A stretch of 64,000 bases of DNA from NCBI RefSeq assembly GCF_947087965.1, contig NZ_CAMUES010000003.1:186001-250000 (forward strand), in the 5' to 3' direction. Shown in pieces: positions 17,605 through 25,691 of the stretch. This DNA comes from an uncultured Mobiluncus sp. (GTDB lineage: Bacteria; Actinomycetota; Actinomycetes; Actinomycetales; Actinomycetaceae). Made by a program: the position numbers and the translations under genes. Numbering within the stretch: the first letter of the stretch is position 1; every line of letters starts with the position of its first letter. The notes beneath the pieces were generated by a model, which was given only the letters and a program-made list of their open reading frames with translations, was not told the origin of the DNA and did not search any database.

Positions 17605-18850
17605 CATGTTGCTGACCCAACACGCCGCTTCGGTGGCGGAGTTTCAAGCCTTTACGCGGGAGCGCCAGGCGCGCCAAGCGCGGCGTCAAGCTGCCTTTCG
17701 TCAAGTCGTGCGTGACCAGTACCGCACCAGCGCTGCTCACTGGGAACGCCTGGGCGTCACGTTTACCTTGCCCCCTGATTTCAGCGCGGACACCATCGGT
17801 TCCGGGCGAACCGCTGTCGATGCCGCTAGCCTGGAGCGGGAAAAGCGCGAACGTGCCCGCGGCTCTCGCTTCGGATTCGGCCTGAAACATCGAGAGCTGA
17901 GCTCGGAACAGCGCGTGGCTCGTCTGCGCCTGCAGCTGGCTTGGTTCCTGGCTGTCATAGCGGTTTTTGCCATCAATTTTTCCATGCCCCACGCTTCGGC
18001 CGACCCTGCAATCGCCCCGGTCGCGTCAACCGTGAGCCAGTCGGCAGTCCCCGCGCTCAGTCAACCAGGGCAACCCGCCCTTGTGAGTTCAGCAAACGTA
18101 ATCCAACCTGGGCAACCCGACCCGTTAACGGATCCGGGGCAAATCATCGGCCCCAATGACCCGAACGCGCCGGTCAATCCGGAAAAACCCGGCATTCAAC
18201 TGAACATCAACGGCTGGGATAAAGCGCCCTCCACCGCCGTCCTGGTGTTCCTGCTGATTACCGTGCTTTCGGTGGCGCCGTCACTGCTGTTGATGATGAC
18301 GTCCTTCACCAAGATTTTCATCGTCTTGGCGATGGCGCGCAATGCGATGGGACTGAACCAGATTCCTCCGACCCAGGTCATCTCCGGCTTGGCGATATTC
18401 CTGTCCCTGTTCATCATGAGCCCCACCATCACGTCTATCTGGCAAGACGCCGTGCAGCCCTATATGGACGGCAAGATTCAAGTGCAGGATATGCTGAAAC
18501 TCTCGGAAAAGCCGGTGCGCGAATTCATGGGACCGCTGACCCGCGAGGAGGACATCGCCCTGATGACCCGCGCCGCGGACCGCCCTAATCCGCCCAGCCT
18601 GGAGGAAACCCCCTTTACCACCCTGGTGCCAGCGTTCATGATTTCCGAAGTTCGTTCCGCCTTCATCATCGGGTTCGTGGTGTTCATCCCCTTCCTGGTC
18701 ATTGACCTGGTCGTGGGCGCTGCCCTGATGAGTATGGGTATGATGATGCTTCCTCCGGTGATGGTTTCTATGCCCTTCAAGGTTTTGCTGTTTGTCATGG
18801 TTGACGGTTGGGGCTTGTTGACCAAGACCTTGATTGGAACATACCGATGA
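17597..18850 (+). CDS. fliP: flagellar export gate protein FliP with N-terminal extension
   Basis: 417 residues; FliP is usually about 250. The canonical part begins with a signal-like helix at about residues 113-132 and continues through FliP signatures (PSLLLMMTSFTKIFIVLAMA; PPTQVISGLAIFLSLFIMSP; MMMLPPVMVSMPFKVLLFVM). The first 112 residues are a charged Arg/Glu/Ala-rich region with no known domain. FliP is the core of the export gate. The stop overlaps fliQ (ATGA). Confidence 0.95.
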   Translation: MSDMLLTQHAASVAEFQAFTRERQARQARRQAAFRQVVRDQYRTSAAHWERLGVTFTLPPDFSADTIGSGRTAVDAASLEREKRERARGSRFGFGLKHRELSSEQRVARLRLQLAWFLAVIAVFAINFSMPHASADPAIAPVASTVSQSAVPALSQPGQPALVSSANVIQPGQPDPLTDPGQIIGPNDPNAPVNPEKPGIQLNINGWDKAPSTAVLVFLLITVLSVAPSLLLMMTSFTKIFIVLAMARNAMGLNQIPPTQVISGLAIFLSLFIMSPTITSIWQDAVQPYMDGKIQVQDMLKLSEKPVREFMGPLTREEDIALMTRAADRPNPPSLEETPFTTLVPAFMISEVRSAFIIGFVVFIPFLVIDLVVGAALMSMGMMMLPPVMVSMPFKVLLFVMVDGWGLLTKTLIGTYR

Positions 18851-19119
18851 ACTCCTCCGCAGTTTTGGACCTCGCGTTGACCGCCATGTTGATGGGGGCC
18901 AAGCTGGCGGCACCCATTTTGATTACCTCCCTGGTCGTGGGCTTTCTGATTTCGTTGTTCCAGTCCATCACCCAAATCCAGGAAGTGACGCTGACTTTCG
19001 TCCCCAAGACCGTTGCGGTGGGGATTGCCCTGTATATTTCGGGCTACTGGATGCTGCAAACCCTGGTCACCACCACCGAGGACATGATGGCGCGGATTCC
19101 AGCCTTGCTGAATTCTTAA
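18847..19119 (+). CDS. fliQ: flagellar export gate protein FliQ
   Basis: 90 residues with two membrane helices, the usual form of FliQ. Motifs are AKLAAPILITSLVVGFLISL and TQIQEVTLTFVPKTVAV. It wraps the FliP-FliR gate. ATG 18847 was chosen because it overlaps the fliP stop and gives the standard length; a longer in-frame start lies inside fliP. fliR follows 14 bases downstream. Confidence 0.95.
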   Translation: MNSSAVLDLALTAMLMGAKLAAPILITSLVVGFLISLFQSITQIQEVTLTFVPKTVAVGIALYISGYWMLQTLVTTTEDMMARIPALLNS

Positions 19120-19133
19120 GGCGAGGTGGGGCT

Positions 19134-19880
19134 ATGACCATCAATCTCGCTCTCTTTACCGCTTTTGCCCTGGCCACCGTGCGCGCTACCGTTTTCCTGG
19201 CGCTGTGTCCGCCCTTCAATAGCCGCGCCATTTCCGGCCGGGTTAAGGCGCTGCTGGGAGCTGCTTTGGGGTTCGCCTGCATGAGCCGGGTCGGGCCGAT
19301 AGAGCAATCGGACGTATTCCTCTTTGAGCTGCTGATTCAAGCCCTCATTGGATTTTCTATGGCGGTGATGGTGCGCATTATCATTGCGGCGCTCCAGATG
19401 GCCGGTTCGCTCATCGACTTTGAAGGCGGCTTTGCGATGGCTCAGGCTTTCGACCCGCTGACCATGACGAACCAGGCGACTTTCGGGCGGGTCTACGAAC
19501 TGACGGCCATGGCCATGCTTTTCGCTACCAACGGCTACCAGCTACTGATAATGGGACTGGCGCGCTCTTTTAACGCCATGCCGGTCGGTGCGGTCTTTGA
19601 CATGGCCAACTACGCCGACCGCCTGGTTTTTCGTTTCGGCGAGCTGATGGTGGCCTCCATAGAGATTGCCGGGCCGCTGTTGCTGGTGCTGTTCCTCACC
19701 GACATGGGTCTGGGTCTGTTGACCAAAGTAGCGCCGGCCATGAACGCCTTTACCTTGGGCTTCCCGCTAAAGATTATGATGACCGCGTTCACCGCCCCCC
19801 TGATTATGGTGGTCATTCCCCAGGTCGTTGAGAAACTGATGGACAAGGTCATGGTGAGTTTCCAGGGGGTGTTCATGTGA
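19134..19880 (+). CDS. fliR: flagellar export gate protein FliR
   Basis: 248 residues, a polytopic membrane protein with the FliR pattern (MAGSLIDFEGGFAMAQAFDP; LLLVLFLTDMGLGLLTKVAP; GFPLKIMMTAFTAPLIM). It joins FliP and FliQ in the export gate. ATG 19134 was chosen because GAGGTGGGG precedes it and the length is standard; the longer frame runs through fliQ. Its last four bases overlap the GTG of flhB. Confidence 0.95.
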   Translation: MTINLALFTAFALATVRATVFLALCPPFNSRAISGRVKALLGAALGFACMSRVGPIEQSDVFLFELLIQALIGFSMAVMVRIIIAALQMAGSLIDFEGGFAMAQAFDPLTMTNQATFGRVYELTAMAMLFATNGYQLLIMGLARSFNAMPVGAVFDMANYADRLVFRFGELMVASIEIAGPLLLVLFLTDMGLGLLTKVAPAMNAFTLGFPLKIMMTAFTAPLIMVVIPQVVEKLMDKVMVSFQGVFM

Positions 19881-20980
19881 GCGATTCCGGCGAAAAGACT
19901 GAAAAGGCCACCCCGCGGCATCTGAAAAAAGTTCGTGAGGAAGGTGGCCTGCAAAAGTCCCAGGATCTGACCGGGTGGATTTCCTTGGCCGCCGGGGCAG
20001 CCTTGCTTCCGTTCATGATGGACACCGCGTTCCAAAAGGCTCGCCATCAGACCTTGACGGCGGTCACCCTGAAAAAAGTTCCCGCAAAGCAGGAAATCGT
20101 GGGTTTCCTGGCCTCCTCGCTGAGCACGATTGTGTGGACCCTGTTACCGTTCATGCTGGCCATTTTGCTGGTCGCCGTGATGGTGAACATTATCCAAGGT
20201 AAAGGCGTGTTTCCTTCCGCCAAACACTTGAAGCCCAAACTGCAAAACCTGAACGTGGTCAAGGGCGTGAAGAAAGTCGTCGGCATCCAACCCCTGTGGA
20301 ACGGTTTGAAGGCCCTGCTTAAGACCATCGCCGTGGGCATCGTGTTGTACGTGGTCATTTCCGGGGTCGCCGAGATTATGGGGGCGGCCGGACATGTCTC
20401 GTTGTGGAATTTGATTGCCTATGGTCAGGGCAAGATGTGGCTGCTCATCTGGGCTTCGGTTATCGCCGGCATTGCGGTCTCCGTGCTGGACGCTTTGTTT
20501 ATCTTTAAAAAGAACCAGAAACAGACCAAGATGTCCAAGCAGGAAATCAAAGAAGAATATAAGCAGGACGAAGGCGACCCGTTAATCAAATCCCAGCGCC
20601 GCTCTCGTGCCATCGCCATGAGCCGCAACCGGATGATTGCCGACGCCGCGAACGCTGACGTAGTGGTGGTAAACCCGACTCACTACGCTGTTGCCCTCAA
20701 GTACGAAGCGGGTCAGGGCGCCCCGAAAGTCCTGGCGAAAGGGGTGGACCATATTGCTTCGCGGATTCGTGAAGTCGCCCAGGATTCAAAGATTCCCCAG
20801 GTAGAGGACGTTTCGCTGGCGCGGACTTTGTATTCCACGGTCGAGGTTGGGGCGGCGATTCCCGAAGAGCTGTACACCGCGGTCGCCCAGGTTCTGGCGT
20901 TCGTGTTGATTTTGAAAAAACGCGGGACTCGCGGCGGGGTTCACAAGATGCCCTCTTACCTCTTTGGAAAAGAATCCTGA
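19877..20980 (+). CDS. flhB: flagellar export switch protein FlhB
   Basis: 367 residues, GTG start coupled to fliR. Four membrane helices are followed by the cytoplasmic autocleavage domain, with the self-cleaving NPTH motif at residues 266-269 (VVVVNPTHYAVAL). The family N-terminus GEKTEKATPRHLKKVREEG is intact. FlhB switches export from rod/hook to filament substrates with FliK. It is the last gene before the promoter-like site upstream of flhA. Confidence 0.97.
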   Translation: MSDSGEKTEKATPRHLKKVREEGGLQKSQDLTGWISLAAGAALLPFMMDTAFQKARHQTLTAVTLKKVPAKQEIVGFLASSLSTIVWTLLPFMLAILLVAVMVNIIQGKGVFPSAKHLKPKLQNLNVVKGVKKVVGIQPLWNGLKALLKTIAVGIVLYVVISGVAEIMGAAGHVSLWNLIAYGQGKMWLLIWASVIAGIAVSVLDALFIFKKNQKQTKMSKQEIKEEYKQDEGDPLIKSQRRSRAIAMSRNRMIADAANADVVVVNPTHYAVALKYEAGQGAPKVLAKGVDHIASRIREVAQDSKIPQVEDVSLARTLYSTVEVGAAIPEELYTAVAQVLAFVLILKKRGTRGGVHKMPSYLFGKES

Positions 20981-21015
20981 CGGTCCAGTTTTTCCCCTTA
21001 AAAGTTGGAAAAACT

Positions 21016-21042
21016 AATGTAAACGACCCTTTTGCCGATAGG
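21016..21042 (+). promoter_or_regulatory. candidate sigma-28-type promoter for flhA-flhF
   Basis: TAAT at 21016-21019 is followed by exactly 15 bases and then GCCGATAG at 21035-21042. The flagellar sigma-28/WhiG consensus is TAAA-N15-GCCGATAA, so two of 12 positions differ. It lies 53 bases before the flhA GTG, in the only real gap (115 bases) of the late block. Transcription start is not known. Confidence 0.6.
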
Positions 21043-21095
21043 GCAACGGTAAGATAAGTGAGGAATGGAGTCCATGGCCGTGAGGAGACCGGCAC

Positions 21096-23189
21096 GTGAA
21101 GGGCAAATTTGATGCCGCATTGATACCGAAGCTGATAGTCCCCATGGGGGTTGTCGGCATCGTTATGTTGCTTGTTTTCCCGCTGCAGCCGTGGATGATG
21201 GACGTCCTGCTCACCATGTCCATCATGCTGTCCATGATTTCCTTGCTCACGACCATGTTCGTTTCCAAGCCGTTAAACTTTTCGGTGTTCCCGACCCTGG
21301 TTTTGGTGCTGACACTGTTCCGGCTGAGTTTGAATATCGCTTCGACCCGGTTGATTTTGACGCCCGGCTCCGGGGGTGGTTCCGCGAAAGCCGGCAAAGT
21401 CATCGAAGCATTCGGGACTTTCGTGGTGGGCGGCAACTTTGTGGTCGGCATGGTGGTCTTCGTCATCCTGGTCATCATCAACTTTGTCGTCATTACCAAC
21501 GGCGCGGGACGTGTGGCAGAAGTTGGGGCGCGTTTCACCTTGGATGCTATGCCCGGTAAACAGATGGCAATCGACGCCGACCTGAACTCCGGTCTCATCG
21601 ATGAAGAAACCGCTCGCGCCCGGCGTGCCGAGATTGCTTCCGAAGCCGACTTTTACGGCGCTATGGACGGTGGTTCCAAGTTCGTTAAAGGCGATGCTAT
21701 CGCTGGTATCGTCATCACCATCGTCAACCTCATCGCCGGTTTCATCATCGGTATGGCCGTGGAGGGCATGCCGGTTGGTGACTCCATCGCGACGTATTCC
21801 CAGCTGACGGTCGGTGATGGTCTGGTTTCTCAGATTCCGTCCCTGCTGATGAGCTTGGCTACCGGCGTTATCGTCACCCGTTCCAAGGATTCTCCCGAGG
21901 GCGGTATCGGCGGGGACTTTTCTCGCCAGCTGACCCAGTCCTTTGCCGCGCTGTTTATCGCGGGAATGGCCTGCGTCTTTATGGGGATTATTCCGGCCAT
22001 GCCGAAGGCTCCGTTCTTTGTCATCGGCGCCATGCTGCTGTATGCCGGATGGCGCTCCATGGCGAAACTCAAGCAAGTCGAGGCTGAGGAAGACGTCGTA
22101 ATCGAGGAGGACGACTCCAAGCCCGCGGGTGAAACCCCCGAACAACTCATCGAACAGATGCGGGTCCCGGCCCTCGAAATCCTCCTCGCTCCCGACCTCA
22201 TCGACCTGGTGGGAGCGAACACTGACACCGACCTGCTGGCGCGAGTGCGCGGCTTGCGCCGCAAAGTGGCTCTCGAATCGGGCTTCGTCCTGCCGCCAGT
22301 GCGCACCCGCGATTCTGTAGACCTGCCCGTGTCCACCTACGTCATCCGCATGTCCGGCGTGGAAGTCGGCCGCGGTATCGCCCCGCCCGGCAAGGTTCTG
22401 GCCTTGGGCGATATCCTGGACGACCTGCCTGGTGAAATCACCAACGAACCCGTATTCGGCTTGACCGGCAAATGGATTCCCGTGGAGCTGCGCTACAACG
22501 CCGAGCTGGGTGGAGCGACCGTAGTGGACCGTGTTTCTGTGCTGATTACCCACCTGGGGGCGCTGGTCAGCGAGAACGCAGCGCGGCTCCTGTCTCGTGA
22601 AGACGTGCGAATCCTGGTCGACGGGGTGCGCCAGACGAACCCGAGCGCCGTGGAGGAACTCATCCCCGCGATGCTGTCCTTGGGCGAGGTCCAAGTCGTG
22701 CTGCAAGGCCTGCTGGAAGAACAGGTCCCCATCCTGGACCTGCCCCGGATTTTTGAGGCGTTGTCCGTGAAAGGTAAGCAGACCACCGAACCTGAGCAGC
22801 TCATCGAGGCGGCTCGAGCGGAGCTAGGGCCCTCGATTGTGGCAAAGTACGTGATGGACGGGGTACTGCGGGTCATTACCTTGGATCCGATTTTTGAACA
22901 GTCCCTGTTGGAGAGCGTGCGTCCCGGCGACGATGGCTCCCAACTGGCTCTGGACCCGGATCGGATGGAGACTTTCCTGAACCAGACTCGCGAAGTGACC
23001 GAGCAGGCGGAGCAGACCGGATTTTCTGTTGTTTTAGTTTGTGCGCCTGTCTTACGCCCAGCGCTGCGAAAACTTGTTAACCTTGGTATAGCGCGTTTGC
23101 CGGTGCTGTCGTACACCGAAGTATCGGGCGCGAAAGTAATGATCGAGACGATGGGAACGATAAGTGGCAGCCACGCGATATCTGGTTGA
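21096..23189 (+). CDS. flhA: flagellar export gate protein FlhA
   Basis: 697 residues, standard length. FlhA is the proton-driven export channel and docking platform. About eight N-terminal membrane helices are followed by a cytoplasmic domain from about residue 340. The FHIPEP signature region is visible (RVAEVGARFTLDAMPGKQMA; IDADLNSGLIDEETARARR). The GTG start has GAGGAG 10 bases upstream. The end overlaps the flhF-like gene by 26 bases. Confidence 0.97.
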   Translation: MKGKFDAALIPKLIVPMGVVGIVMLLVFPLQPWMMDVLLTMSIMLSMISLLTTMFVSKPLNFSVFPTLVLVLTLFRLSLNIASTRLILTPGSGGGSAKAGKVIEAFGTFVVGGNFVVGMVVFVILVIINFVVITNGAGRVAEVGARFTLDAMPGKQMAIDADLNSGLIDEETARARRAEIASEADFYGAMDGGSKFVKGDAIAGIVITIVNLIAGFIIGMAVEGMPVGDSIATYSQLTVGDGLVSQIPSLLMSLATGVIVTRSKDSPEGGIGGDFSRQLTQSFAALFIAGMACVFMGIIPAMPKAPFFVIGAMLLYAGWRSMAKLKQVEAEEDVVIEEDDSKPAGETPEQLIEQMRVPALEILLAPDLIDLVGANTDTDLLARVRGLRRKVALESGFVLPPVRTRDSVDLPVSTYVIRMSGVEVGRGIAPPGKVLALGDILDDLPGEITNEPVFGLTGKWIPVELRYNAELGGATVVDRVSVLITHLGALVSENAARLLSREDVRILVDGVRQTNPSAVEELIPAMLSLGEVQVVLQGLLEEQVPILDLPRIFEALSVKGKQTTEPEQLIEAARAELGPSIVAKYVMDGVLRVITLDPIFEQSLLESVRPGDDGSQLALDPDRMETFLNQTREVTEQAEQTGFSVVLVCAPVLRPALRKLVNLGIARLPVLSYTEVSGAKVMIETMGTISGSHAISG

Positions 23190-24570
23190 AGGCGATCGCC
23201 TTGACGTCCTCATCGGCCAAGTAAAACGGATGGGCCGACGGGTCACCGTGCTCAAAGCCGAAAAAGTCCGCAAGGGCGGCCTGGCCGGGATGTTCGCCAA
23301 GGAACACTATGAAGTCCTGGTGGAAGTCGAGGGGGTCGGCGAACCGCCCCAGAGCTTCCGCAACGCCATCGGGACTGCGGCTGCCGCTACGGCGAGCGCC
23401 AAACCCAAGCCCACCCACAAGACTCTTTCGGAACATGCTGAAGAAGCCGGCTTAGGAAAGAAAAAGCAGGCCCCCACGGATACTGGTGAATCCGCTGATT
23501 CTGCCGCGAATACGACCGGCAAAGGCAAGGTGCGAGACGATGGCGGCACCGCTTCCCCCACCAAGAAAGACCCCGATCTGGAACACCTGCTTGACGAAGC
23601 GCGTTCCCAGCTCAGCTCCAATACCGAAGCCGCTCAAGCCCAGCTCGAAGCCCAGATGGCTCAGATGGGAATCGGGGATGCCGCTTCCCTCATCAACGAT
23701 ACTCAGCCTGAACCGAGTGCCGCTCCCAAGGCTAGTGAAACCGCTGGTTTAGCCGGCTCGATGGGGACCATGGCGCGGCCTGCCGGCGGGGCTTTTGATG
23801 CGCGCCTGCAAGGGGCGGCAGCGCCGGGTGCGAGTGCTGGGCGTATCGTTACCTCTGCTCCGCGCGTTGCTTCCGACCCGAAATTGCCGGCCGCGGCTCT
23901 GAGCGAATTGGGATTCCCGGCGGAGTTGTTTGCCGGGGTGCCGGGAGGCGAAAACCTGGCTGAGTCCGTTGCCAACGGCACCGTGGACACCAGTGAGATG
24001 GCGCTGGATGATGTGCTGGGGGCTTTGCCCGAGCCGGTGCCCCTGCTGGAAAAGCCCGGTTCCACGATTGTGGTGGTCGGTTCCTCACCGATATCCCTGT
24101 CGATTGTGGAAACCGCGCAGCGTTTGGCGGGTCGGCTGGGCGAGGACGCCTATTGCGTGCTGGGCGGGCCGAAGACCACCCTTCCCGGCGAGGCTTTGCG
24201 GGCTCGTTCCGGGGAAGAATTGAAGTCCCTGATGGAGGCCCATCCGGGGCAAACCTGCGTGCTAGCTTTGGCGGATTCGCTCATTGAAGCCCATCGGCGC
24301 ACCATGGCGAAACTCATCTCGGTTATCTATGTCGATCAAACTTGGGCGGTAGTCGACGCGCGTAGTCCCGCGGACAAAATCGAGAGCTGGATTCGCGGCC
24401 TGCCGGACGCGATACGTCCCGATGCTCTGGCGGTTCAGCGCATTTGGGAATCCGACCATCCCGGCGCCCTGTTCGAAGTGGGCATTCCCATTGGCATGCT
24501 GGATGGGGTTCCCGCGCGCGGCGAGGCCTGGAAGATGCTGCTGGAAGACATTTTTGCCGGCGCTCACTGA
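23164..24570 (+). CDS. FlhF-like protein without a recognisable GTPase P-loop
   Basis: 468 residues, GTG start inside the end of flhA. The N-terminus (TRYLVEGDRLDVLIGQVKRM) and the slot after flhA match FlhF, the SRP-type GTPase that places flagella. The C-terminal 165 residues look like an SRP-GTPase fold, but where GxxGxGKTT should be, the sequence reads GSSPISLSIVETAQ (near residue 304). No DTAGR motif is seen. The middle 230 residues are low complexity. It may be a nucleotide-independent relic or scaffold. Confidence 0.6.
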   Translation: MAATRYLVEGDRLDVLIGQVKRMGRRVTVLKAEKVRKGGLAGMFAKEHYEVLVEVEGVGEPPQSFRNAIGTAAAATASAKPKPTHKTLSEHAEEAGLGKKKQAPTDTGESADSAANTTGKGKVRDDGGTASPTKKDPDLEHLLDEARSQLSSNTEAAQAQLEAQMAQMGIGDAASLINDTQPEPSAAPKASETAGLAGSMGTMARPAGGAFDARLQGAAAPGASAGRIVTSAPRVASDPKLPAAALSELGFPAELFAGVPGGENLAESVANGTVDTSEMALDDVLGALPEPVPLLEKPGSTIVVVGSSPISLSIVETAQRLAGRLGEDAYCVLGGPKTTLPGEALRARSGEELKSLMEAHPGQTCVLALADSLIEAHRRTMAKLISVIYVDQTWAVVDARSPADKIESWIRGLPDAIRPDALAVQRIWESDHPGALFEVGIPIGMLDGVPARGEAWKMLLEDIFAGAH

Positions 24571-24663
24571 TTTTTCCCTGAAGGCCGGGTTGCGCTGTCT
24601 CAATTTGGCATCGCTGCCGATGATTCCCTCCCGCAAGCCTGCCTGAATTCCTGTGTATATACC

Positions 24664-24697
24664 CCGGATTCAGCGCTATTCAGGCGTAAAACCTTCC
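24664..24697 (+). repeat. dispersed 34-base block, copy 1
   Basis: The GGATTCAGCGCT core followed by a GTAAAACCTTCC-like end recurs at 24831-24863 and 32893-32925. The other two copies lie just upstream of the 130-bp inverted-repeat elements; this one is followed instead by the long palindrome. Confidence 0.55.
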
Positions 24698-24704
24698 GGG
24701 GTTT

Positions 24705-24800
24705 CGGCGTGCGCGGGGATTATAAGGGGAGAATAGCCGGGTAGCTGCCAATAATGGCAGCTACCCGGCTATTCTCCACCTTTAGGCACAACCCAGCGAG
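24705..24800 (+). repeat. long intergenic palindrome family, copy A
   Basis: A perfect 23-base stem (24728-24750 against 24755-24777) closes on an ATAA loop. The flanks, including AGGCACAACCCAGC on the right, are shared with copy B at 54745-54840. A third copy in the opposite orientation is at 59947-60012. It lies downstream of the flagellar block and could end transcription. Confidence 0.85.
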
Positions 24801-24830
24801 CAGCCTCCGATTCTCCCGACAATTTAACCC

Positions 24831-25010
24831 CGGATTCAGCGCTGTTTGGGTGTGAAACCTCCCTTGGTATCTGGGCTAGTTGCACGAATGACCGATTTCA
24901 ACACCGAATCTGGGCCATCACCGACTCCCGTTTCTCTAGACCTGCAGGTTGTGGCGATTTTGGTTTCAGGCGGTTGCGCCTGGACCTAGTGAAATCGGTC
25001 GTTAGTGCCA
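24831..25010. repeat. MITE-like element, copy 1
   Basis: The left terminal repeat TGCACGAATGACCGATTTCA (24881-24900) is matched, inverted, by TGAAATCGGTCGTTAGTGCC (24990-25009). The 130-base unit has no gene. A 33-base block precedes it. The same arrangement recurs at 32893-33073 with clear sequence identity. Small non-autonomous elements of this form are usually mobilised by a transposase elsewhere; none is in this window. Confidence 0.7.
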
Positions 25011-25112
25011 GACAGGCCCGACATATGGTTCATGGCGAGGAATGACGGTGGTTTTTCGCGGATTGTGTGCAAAATCGTGAGTTTGCGGGGTTATCTCATG
25101 TAGAGTAGTCCC

Positions 25113-25508
25113 GTGTTGGTTTTATCTAGGCGCATAGGCGAAAAGATTGTCATTGGTGACGGCATCGTGGTTACCGTTGTGGAAGTTCACCGCGATTCGG
25201 TGCGTTTGGGTGTGGATGCCCCGCGTTCCGTTCCGGTCAACCGGGCCGAGCTGCTGCAGGCAGTTTCTGAAGAAAACCAGGCCGCCATGTCGGGCGTCGA
25301 GGCCGCCGCAGCCCTGCAGTCCCTGCACTCTATCAAGCCCAAATCCGGACAGCCTTTGGACCTGCGCCGGTTGATGAAGGGGTCGATAGCTCTGCCGGGC
25401 GCTACTGCCCAACCTCAGACACCCAAGCCCTCCCCAAATTCACCAGCATCGCCGACAAATCTCGCTGCTAAACCGATTCCGAAACCGCACCCCCCACAGA
25501 CGAATTAA
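25113..25508 (+). CDS. csrA: carbon storage regulator CsrA with C-terminal tail
   Basis: 131 residues. The first 48 or so are a full CsrA domain (LVLSRRIGEKIVIGDGIVVT; RDSVRLGVDAPRSVPVNRAE), an RNA-binding translational regulator that often represses flagellin synthesis. Bacterial CsrA is usually 60-75 residues; here a Pro/Ser/Ala-rich tail of about 60 residues follows. The GTG start has no clear ribosome site, and a TAGAGT hexamer ends seven bases before it, so the mRNA may be leaderless. No FliW antagonist gene is in the window. Confidence 0.9.
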   Translation: MLVLSRRIGEKIVIGDGIVVTVVEVHRDSVRLGVDAPRSVPVNRAELLQAVSEENQAAMSGVEAAAALQSLHSIKPKSGQPLDLRRLMKGSIALPGATAQPQTPKPSPNSPASPTNLAAKPIPKPHPPQTN

Positions 25509-25655
25509 TCGCCGCAAGCCCGCCGCCTGAGCTGGATAAAATCCCATAAACCTGAGCAAACCGTCCAAATGCGCTCCTGAAATCAAGAAATATCGCTGAA
25601 AATTCACTGAATTCGCTAACAAACTCATTTAAATGTACGAAACTGGTGCGTAGAC

Positions 25656-25670
25656 GGTGCCGCAGGCACC
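25656..25670 (+). other. short hairpin before the cheA ribosome site
   Basis: GGTGCC-GCA-GGCACC forms a perfect six-pair stem with a three-base loop, about 10 bases before the GGGAGG ribosome site of cheA. With csrA just upstream, this could be a site of translational control; that is inference. Confidence 0.4.
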
Positions 25671-25691
25671 ACTTATTTGGGAGGTCGCTTT

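Larger units (their letters stand above)
24571..25112. other. repeat-filled intergenic region between flhF-like gene and csrA
   Basis: 542 bases without a gene. They contain, in order, a partial copy of a 34-base block (24664-24697), a long palindrome (24705-24800), a second copy of the block (24831-24863) and a 130-bp element with terminal inverted repeats (24881-25010). The last 100 bases lead to csrA. Confidence 0.7.
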
